64,000 bases of DNA from Verrucomicrobiaceae bacterium E54 (lineage in GTDB: Bacteria > Verrucomicrobiota > Verrucomicrobiia > Verrucomicrobiales > Akkermansiaceae): positions 1 to 64,000 of the forward strand of contig JAKZES010000019.1 in NCBI GenBank assembly GCA_022548915.1, read 5' to 3'. Below, piece by piece: positions 58,632-64,000 of the stretch. A model generated the notes under the pieces. The model searched no databases. It saw only the letters and a list, made by a program, of their open reading frames with translations, and had not been told where the DNA came from. Made by a program: the position numbers and the translations under genes. The first letter of the stretch is position 1. Every line of letters starts with the position of its first letter.

Positions 58632-60728
58632 TCACGGGACCGGAACGGTCGAATCGAAGGCGGCACCGTCGTCCTGCGGGACGTCCTTTCTGTCATGGGG
58701 CACGCCCACCTGCACTTCGCCGGAGCAGAAGCCACCCCGACCATCATCGGCCGTGAACGAGATGTGATACACACGACCGTTGCCGGCCCGGTTTGCGGGT
58801 CCGCAGCGCTCGGAGCGAAGCCACGCGGTGCTGGTGCCGATTCCGTCGCCGTCCGGCGAGAAACAACCGTCACCGGTGGTGTCCACCGGCTCGTCCTGCC
58901 GGATTGCATCGATGGTGATCGTCACCGGATCCCCGTCCGGATCGATGACACCCAGGACCTCGATGCCCACCCACTTGTGGTTGGGTGGCCACAGGAGGTC
59001 GCTGCTGGCAAAGGCGTCAGAGCAATCCGGGGGCTGGTTCGGGATGAAGGTCGCCTCGTCGCTCGTGGCGCAAGTCACCTGGGCGCAGCACGTGGTGCTT
59101 GCCGTGAAGGTGAGGTCGACAGGATCCGATGCTCCGACCGGTGCCATGACCGAAACGACGTTGTCGGCGTCGATGCTGACCGTCCAATCCATGGGGATGC
59201 CGTCGATGGTCCAAACCACCGGGCCGACGCCACCATACGACAGGTAATCGTCGAGGTCGAAGGCGGCGAAAGGTGCCACCTGGTCCGGCACACCGCTGAC
59301 TTGCGGTGTTTCGCAGACGTTGACGACCACGCAGTCCTCCGTCGAGGCGGTGGCTCCGCCGCCGCTGGTCACCGTCAGAACCGCCTTCCATTCATGCAGG
59401 CCGGGCGTGTCGGCGGGAACGCTGAACGGCTGGGTCGCCGTGCCCTGGAAGTCCTCGAGCGGGATCTCGGCGACCATGCCGCCGTCTTCGAACAAGGTCA
59501 GCACTCCATCGGCCGGGAAGCGCTCCACCGCATAGGTGACAGAGACCTCATAACCGGTGTCGCAGGAGCACTCCGGCGCTTCGACCGAGACCTCGACCGG
59601 AAACACCGTGGCTTGCAGGATGACCACATACCACGCGCTGCTCAGCCAAGGATTCCAGTAGTCATAGCCCGGCCAGGACCCGTTCGCGTTCTGAAGATCA
59701 ACCAGGAATTGCGAGTAGTCGCCATGCCAGTCGCCGGCGGATGTGTCGGGTGTGGCAAGGGCGTTCGGAATCGTTGCAACATCCATAAGTTCAAGGCCCT
59801 TGAAGACACTGAACATCGCGTAGGAATGTCCCTTGTTTCCGTACCAGGTTGCGCTTGGTCCGGTGTTCCACCGCTGGTTGAGGAACTCCAGCGCCGCCTG
59901 TGCCCTGCTGCTCGTGGCATCGTCGCCCACGTAATGCATCTGGACCAGCAGTCCGCCGGTCTTCGAGCAGTTCACGTAGGTGTTCGGGTCGGAGTAGCCC
60001 GAGCCGCCGCTGGTGTCGTTCTGGATGTAGTCGATCCAGATCTGCAGCTCGTCCTTGACCCATGCCGGGGCACAGATGCCCCACTGCTCCGCTGCGACGA
60101 GTCCGAGCACCGGCCACTGGGCGGTCGAGTTGTCGGAGTCGGTGGATTGCGAGTGGTATCTCCAGCCGCCACGACCGGTGCCGCTGTCGACCTGGCCGAA
60201 GGCGGCCCAGTCGACCACGTCCTGCATCAGCTCGCGATAGGTCATTCCCGTGAACGGTCCGGTGTTCACCAGCCGGTCCGGAGTGCTGCTGGCCACGAGG
60301 GTCTGCATGATCATGCCGGTCTCATAGACTTCGCGATTCACCGACTCGTCCCACCAGCAGATCCCGATGCCATTGCCGTTGGAATCCGGGTCTCCGGCGG
60401 GTTGGGGGGAGATGCTGATCGTACGGGCACGCGCGAGGATGTAGTCGAGGCCGTCTTCAACCTGCGCCGAATACACCGACCCTCCTCCGGGGAGATGGCC
60501 TTCGTTCTCGAAGGCGAGCACCGCTGTCGCGGTGTAGGCCAGGGGATTGGGCCCAGAGGGGCCGAAGGAACCGTTGGGGTTCTGTTGGGTGGCCAACCAA
60601 GCCAGGCCGTCTTCGATGGCCTGGTCGATCTCAGCCTGAGTGGCTGCGATTGCCGACGAGGCGGTGAGTACCAGTGCCAAAACACCGGTCGCCGCGCCAA
60701 GCAGACTCGATTTGGGGGTTGTCTTCAT
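58632..60728 (-). CDS. Secreted terpenoid-cyclase-like toroid protein with Ig-like tail
   Basis: This 698-residue exported protein has a signal peptide (MKTTPKSSLLGAATGVLALV). An alpha/alpha toroid of the prenyltransferase/squalene-oxidase-repeat type follows, with repeats such as GLAWLATQQNPNGSFGPSGP, GRGGWRYHSQS and LVDLQNANGSWPGYDYWN. A tail of Ig-like or cadherin-like modules comes next (SVEAPECSCDTGYEVSVTYA; then VSGVPDQVAPFAAFDLDDYL; then LWPPNHKWVGIEVLGVIDPD). Soluble exported toroids of this kind are known in Planctomycetes but have no assigned role. No catalytic DxDD-type motif was found. It lies directly downstream of an AraC-type regulator on the same strand. Confidence 0.75.
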   Translation of the reverse strand: MKTTPKSSLLGAATGVLALVLTASSAIAATQAEIDQAIEDGLAWLATQQNPNGSFGPSGPNPLAYTATAVLAFENEGHLPGGGSVYSAQVEDGLDYILARARTISISPQPAGDPDSNGNGIGICWWDESVNREVYETGMIMQTLVASSTPDRLVNTGPFTGMTYRELMQDVVDWAAFGQVDSGTGRGGWRYHSQSTDSDNSTAQWPVLGLVAAEQWGICAPAWVKDELQIWIDYIQNDTSGGSGYSDPNTYVNCSKTGGLLVQMHYVGDDATSSRAQAALEFLNQRWNTGPSATWYGNKGHSYAMFSVFKGLELMDVATIPNALATPDTSAGDWHGDYSQFLVDLQNANGSWPGYDYWNPWLSSAWYVVILQATVFPVEVSVEAPECSCDTGYEVSVTYAVERFPADGVLTLFEDGGMVAEIPLEDFQGTATQPFSVPADTPGLHEWKAVLTVTSGGGATASTEDCVVVNVCETPQVSGVPDQVAPFAAFDLDDYLSYGGVGPVVWTIDGIPMDWTVSIDADNVVSVMAPVGASDPVDLTFTASTTCCAQVTCATSDEATFIPNQPPDCSDAFASSDLLWPPNHKWVGIEVLGVIDPDGDPVTITIDAIRQDEPVDTTGDGCFSPDGDGIGTSTAWLRSERCGPANRAGNGRVYHISFTADDGRGGFCSGEVQVGVPHDRKDVPQDDGAAFDSTVPVP

Positions 60729-60952
60729 TTTCTTGTGTCGTTTCTGCGACGGCCCGCCGAGCAAGGCCGTGGGGCGGAGCGGCGGGCAGCCGGTTCGGTT
60801 TCGGGCCGGGGACAATGTCCCGCGGCCATCAGGCGCCAGTTTCCCTCCTTCCCGCGGGCCGGCAAGGGACGGATCTTTTCGAACAGCGGAGCAATTTCTT
60901 GATCGCGGGGAACGCTGGACGGGCTCCCGCAGGGTCGTTCGCCATACCGCCG

Positions 60953-62047
60953 TCAACGCGAGACCTGGCGCCACTGCGACGGAGACATTCCAAGATGTTG
61001 CCTGAACGCATGGCGGAACCAGCAGGCACTCGCGTAGCCACTGGCTTGGGCAATCTCCGCCACCGTGAGACGGGGATCCTGCAGCAGCCTCCGGGCCTTC
61101 GCGAGCCGCAGTTCCTGCACGTAGGCATGGAAGGGGATTCCCGTTTCCCGGGCGAAGACGGTTGAGATGTAGGAGGGCGAACGGCGCACGCTGGCGGCGG
61201 CGTCGGCCAGGCCGAGGGTTGGTCGATGGTAGTGCTGCAGGACGTAGTGCCGCACCTGGTCGACCAACTGTGCCGGGCGGGGAAGTTCCGCGGGAACCAA
61301 AGGCTCACCGGACAGTTCGGGAAGTCGTTTTCGCAACGAATGACGCAGCTCAACGTCGCTCTTCCGGATGGCCTCCCTTTCGCGCCTTGCATGGTCCAGT
61401 GCCTGTCGCAGTTTCTCGGCTTCAAGCCGTGATTCCAACCCGTGGGCGACGATTTCGAGCAACTTGACGGCTTCCCCGAAGGCCATGCCCCCCCGCGACT
61501 GCCTGGGCGGGTGAGGTCCGGAGGCCGGTTTGTCATCGGAATGCCCCTTCATCCGGAGCGGGGATTTTTTTCCGGAGGATGTCGTCCTCTCGCGGTCCGG
61601 ACCGGGCGGAATCGGCCCTTGGATGACCAGGGTGAGCACGAAGCCCTCTTCGGAGCTCAGGTCGATCCGGCAGTTCTTCCGCCCGCAGGCTCCGCCGAAA
61701 ACTCTTCTGTTCGTCTTCACCCGCCCGGCTTCCATCCAGTTGTGGCCGAGGCAGGCGGCACAGCGTTCGAGGTCGTGGGGCGTTTCATGGATGGAACCCT
61801 CGGGGCACGACCGCTCCAATCCAGTCCAGGACAGAAGATGAAGCCGTAGCCCGGTGAGGTTGGTGAAGTCGCTGGCGATGTGGTGATCGAGTTCCTTCCG
61901 GATGCAATCCGCACAGCGCTTCAGGCTGCAGAGGGAACAGGCCTGTTCGTCCGGAGTTCCGGTGGGCGGCGTCCCGCCCCCGTTTTCATCACGCTGGCCT
62001 GCCGCGGCCATCGTTTCCGTAACCCCGTTGTTGTTTCGAGGATTCAT
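60953..62047 (-). CDS. AraC-family regulator with cysteine-rich sensor
   Basis: This is a 364-residue cytosolic regulator. Residues about 36-145 form a cysteine-rich region (CSLCSLKRCADCI, LERSCPEGS, ERCAACLGHNW, FGGACGRKNCRIDL) that looks like a PocR-type metal or redox-sensitive sensor. A linker and coiled-coil-like helix follow (LESRLEAEKLRQALDHARRE). The C-terminal 100 residues are a standard AraC DNA-binding domain with two helix-turn-helix motifs (LADAAASVRRSPSYISTVFA and VAEIAQASGYASACWFRHAF). It lies upstream of the exported toroid gene and probably controls it. Confidence 0.85.
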   Translation of the reverse strand: MNPRNNNGVTETMAAAGQRDENGGGTPPTGTPDEQACSLCSLKRCADCIRKELDHHIASDFTNLTGLRLHLLSWTGLERSCPEGSIHETPHDLERCAACLGHNWMEAGRVKTNRRVFGGACGRKNCRIDLSSEEGFVLTLVIQGPIPPGPDRERTTSSGKKSPLRMKGHSDDKPASGPHPPRQSRGGMAFGEAVKLLEIVAHGLESRLEAEKLRQALDHARREREAIRKSDVELRHSLRKRLPELSGEPLVPAELPRPAQLVDQVRHYVLQHYHRPTLGLADAAASVRRSPSYISTVFARETGIPFHAYVQELRLAKARRLLQDPRLTVAEIAQASGYASACWFRHAFRQHLGMSPSQWRQVSR

Positions 62048-62350
62048 GCCCGTTGCCGGGATTGCCAGGCCGCGGGAGTGGCACCGGCCGGCATCATCGT
62101 TTCAACCCCACTCCGGATCCGAAGGCTAGCCAGGACAGGGGAGGGAGGTCAAATGGATTGAAGCGAGCTGGATTGAATCGAGCCCACCGGGCTTCGGCCT
62201 TGGTGCCGAAGCCTGCGGCGAAGGAATGGTCTTTTGGAAAAGCGGGGCAGACTGGGACCGGTCATCGATCCCGGGGGCGTGAGACGATCGGGTGATCTGG
62301 TTCCGGAGACTTGGATTCGTCTCGTGCTGCTCTACCCGCGTGCTCCCGAC
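62048..62350. other. 303-bp gap without a supported gene
   Basis: I see one hairpin (GCTTCGGC at 62191-62198 with GCCGAAGC at 62205-62212) and no coding-like frame. It probably holds the promoter of the AraC-type gene and the 3' region of the shortened DUF1080 gene. Confidence 0.5.
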
Positions 62351-62665
62351 TCAGGGGAGCTCCACAATGTGGATCCGGCGATACCGGACCTCGAAAGGAG
62401 CGCCCGAGTGGGTTTGGAGGGCGATCAGGCCGGTGCGGGGGATCTCGGGGTCCTGCTCCTCGTAGTCGACGGTGAGGATTCCATTCAGCCAAAGGCGTAC
62501 CCGTGGGCCCTCGCAGCGGATGCGATAGGAGTTCCAGCCGTCCTCAACCCGCCACCATTGCTCTTCACCCTTGCGGATCTCCCAGCCGTCGAGCGACTTG
62601 CCGTCGAAGAGCGACTCGGCGTGCAGGGTGGCCAGGAGGAGGGGGAGAAGCAGGAGTCGTTTCAT
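62351..62665 (-). CDS. Internally shortened DUF1080 (3-keto-disaccharide hydrolase-like) protein
   Basis: This 104-residue exported protein has a signal peptide (MKRLLLLPLLLATLHA). It begins like a DUF1080 domain (SLFDGKSLDGWEIRKGEEQW and then WRVEDG). It then jumps straight to the C-terminal part (WNSYRIRCEGPRVRLWLNGI, GLIALQTHSGAPFEVRYRRI). The central strands that normally lie between VEDG and the EWNSYRI-like block, about 80-90 residues, are absent while the frame is kept. It may be an in-frame deletion product and is perhaps inactive. DUF1080 proteins are associated with carbohydrate processing. Confidence 0.75.
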   Translation of the reverse strand: MKRLLLLPLLLATLHAESLFDGKSLDGWEIRKGEEQWWRVEDGWNSYRIRCEGPRVRLWLNGILTVDYEEQDPEIPRTGLIALQTHSGAPFEVRYRRIHIVELP

Positions 62666-62704
62666 GGCGTTGGTGTCGTCCGTCCAACAGATTGCAGCAC
62701 TTTG

Positions 62705-62787
62705 GAACCGCAGATTAAGGGGATTACGCGGATTTATCGAGATCAAGCAATCTGCGTAATCTGATTACCCCCCCACAATCTGTGGTT
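62705..62787. repeat. CCGCAGATT inverted-arm element, copy 1
   Basis: AACCGCAGATTAAGGGGATT on the left is inverted on the right as ACAATCTGTGGTT. A middle ATCTGCGTAATCTGATTA strand pairs partly with ATTACGCGGAT. It lies between the DUF1080 start and the membrane-protein gene. Confidence 0.7.
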
Positions 62788-62813
62788 CATCATTTTCCTT
62801 GTTAGGATTGGTT

Positions 62814-63755
62814 TCATGGCTCACCCCGCTCGATCTTCAGCAGGGCGCTGTCGATGAGGTCGAGGGCCGAGCCGAAAGTATCATCGACATAGTAGAGCGA
62901 CCACGCCTCCTTGCCATCCTCGTCCTCGCGTTTCGGATAACCGACGAGGTCGAGGGTCTGGAAGGTGAGCGGCAGGAGTTCGTCGATCTCCACGGCGTAG
63001 ACCAGCGACGGCTGGTCGTCGTAGGGACCGTGGGCGTCGCCCGGCTGGTTGATCTCGATGAGCAACTTGTAGGGCGTCGAGGTTTCCGGGTCGGCGGGAA
63101 GGATGTAGTCGGCCGGATCGAAGGAGCCGTTCGGGGTGGGGGAGGAGACCAGGTCGACTTCGCCCTTTTCCTCCGCTTCCTGCTTCGCCTTCTCCCAGCC
63201 GGCGCGCTTGAATTTCCAATAGGGCAGCGCGGCGGCCGACTCCATGTCCGGTTCGTGGAGCGTCTTGATGTGATACGCGCCCTGGTTTTCCAGCCAGATG
63301 GCGAAGGCGGGAGGCTGCTGCGGATCGAAGCCGGTGCCGGCCTTCACGGTGAGCGCCATCCGGTAGTGGTCGGCCGGACTGTAGCGGTAGATAAGGTGAT
63401 CCTCCTCCATCTCGAAGCGATCCAGTGCAGGGCCGAGGTTGCGGCTCAGACCGAGTACGGATTTCACCGGGGCCGGCTGGAAGTAGAAGAGCGCGGTGAG
63501 CGCACCGGTCACGATCAGCGCCACCCAGATCGCGCGGCCGTGGGCGTATCCCCTGAGCGGGCGGAAGTTGTTGAGCACGTGCAGACCGACGATTCCGATG
63601 AACAGGAATCCCATCAGCGAGTGCAGGCCGATGATGGTGATCGAGAACGGCCGGACGAATGCCAGCACCCCGGTGACGGCCATCACCAGGAATGTGAGCG
63701 AGATGAAGAGCGAGGTGGATCGCCTTCGCAGCGTGCCGAGGTTGCGCTTGGCCAT
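62814..63755 (-). CDS. Membrane protein with cytochrome-b-like N-terminal helices
   Basis: This 313-residue protein has three N-terminal hydrophobic helices (about 15-35, 38-60, 75-93) with histidines at positions typical of DUF4405 or cytochrome-b-type membrane domains (IIGLHSLMGFLFIGIVGLHV). A long periplasmic domain follows with YRYSPADHYRMALTVKAG and PYKLLIEINQPGDAHGPYDD, resembling DUF2271-type proteins. A heme-binding role is possible but unproven. Repeats of the CCGCAGATT family flank it on both sides. Confidence 0.7.
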   Translation of the reverse strand: MAKRNLGTLRRRSTSLFISLTFLVMAVTGVLAFVRPFSITIIGLHSLMGFLFIGIVGLHVLNNFRPLRGYAHGRAIWVALIVTGALTALFYFQPAPVKSVLGLSRNLGPALDRFEMEEDHLIYRYSPADHYRMALTVKAGTGFDPQQPPAFAIWLENQGAYHIKTLHEPDMESAAALPYWKFKRAGWEKAKQEAEEKGEVDLVSSPTPNGSFDPADYILPADPETSTPYKLLIEINQPGDAHGPYDDQPSLVYAVEIDELLPLTFQTLDLVGYPKREDEDGKEAWSLYYVDDTFGSALDLIDSALLKIERGEP

Positions 63756-63821
63756 GGGCCCTAGGGTAGTCCGTCTTGCAGGCAGTGTGCGATCATCTTG
63801 GTTTTTGAAAGAGCGTTGTTC

Positions 63822-63900
63822 ACCGCAGATTCAGGGGATTTGGTGGATTACGCAGATGATTTGATTTCTGAAAATCTGAGCAATCCCCTCAATCTGCGGT
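63822..63900. repeat. CCGCAGATT inverted-arm element, copy 2
   Basis: ACCGCAGATTCAGGGGATTT at the left is matched by the inverse AATCCCCTCAATCTGCGGT at the right. The unit is the same family as 62705-62787 and lies upstream of the membrane-protein gene. Confidence 0.8.
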
Positions 63901-63933
63901 TTCCATCAATTTCAATCTGTTGGAGGAACGACG

Positions 63934-64000
63934 CTAGGCTTTGTCGGGAATGATCGCACCGTGCTCTTGGAGCAGCGCGTGGAGACGTTCGAGTGGAACT
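63934..64000 (-). CDS. 3' end of a gene leaving the window
   Basis: The last 21 codons of a minus-strand gene are visible, translating as VPLERLHALLQEHGAIIPDK and A before a TAG at 63934-63936. GC-rich third positions support coding. The gene continues beyond 64000; function unknown. Confidence 0.6.
   Translation of the reverse strand, partial: VPLERLHALLQEHGAIIPDKA

Overview
The window looks like a chromosomal segment of a GC-rich member of Verrucomicrobiota, probably Verrucomicrobiales (inference). The pointers are several secreted sulfatases, a Planctomycetes/Verrucomicrobia-type pair of a DUF1501 protein and a DUF1549/DUF1553 cytochrome-c protein, an SHD1-like domain on a secreted enzyme, secretin-like proteins, and very high GC at third codon positions. 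The high GC leaves long open frames opposite most real genes; these were discarded.

Layout. 1-2.4 kb: three tandem paralogous secreted proteins resembling the C-terminal part of secretins. 2.4-9.1 kb: a fused DNA exonuclease and ATP-dependent ligase, an SDR oxidoreductase, a YugP-type metallopeptidase and a Rep/UvrD helicase. 9.2-19.9 kb: an MFS-acyltransferase fusion, a YggU-family protein, a secreted GH-A-like glycosidase, a PQQ-type propeller protein, glycerate kinase, deoxyribose-phosphate aldolase and a sulfatase. 19.9-21.1 kb: a UPF0175/DUF3368-PIN toxin-antitoxin pair between two almost identical 204-bp direct repeats. 21.1-31.3 kb: monomeric isocitrate dehydrogenase, a dicarboxylate symporter, DusB, a CP76-like HTH protein, sucrose synthase, QueC, QueF and a sulfotransferase. 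31.4-37.3 kb: small secreted or envelope proteins, a second sulfatase, an ATP-grasp protein and a pectate-lyase-like protein.

37.5-42.6 kb is a defence island and holds the most interesting system. It contains a HigB-like toxin, an XRE antitoxin with a C-terminal tail and a SecB-like chaperone, all overlapping, which is the layout of a toxin-antitoxin-chaperone (TAC) module. Next to it is a type IIG restriction-modification enzyme whose gene overlaps a gene of unknown function.

42.8-64 kb: a third sulfatase, GTP-dependent PEP carboxykinase, rhomboid protease, MazG, an outer-membrane barrel protein, an M42 aminopeptidase, a GH29-like fucosidase with an SHD1-like domain, Lgt, a LysM lipoprotein, tRNA-Ala(CGC), the DUF1501 and cytochrome-c pair, tRNA-Leu(TAG), a secreted terpenoid-cyclase-like toroid protein under an AraC-type regulator, a shortened DUF1080 protein, a membrane protein and the end of a gene that leaves the window.

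Taken together, three sulfatases, a fucosidase-like enzyme, a GH-A glycosidase, a beta-helix protein and the DUF1501/cytochrome pair suggest degradation of sulfated, fucose-containing polysaccharides (inference). A second theme is that the short intergenic spaces are filled with several families of nested palindromic repeats. Their edges often carry the stop codon of the neighbouring gene, and one copy sits in frame inside the ligase gene.
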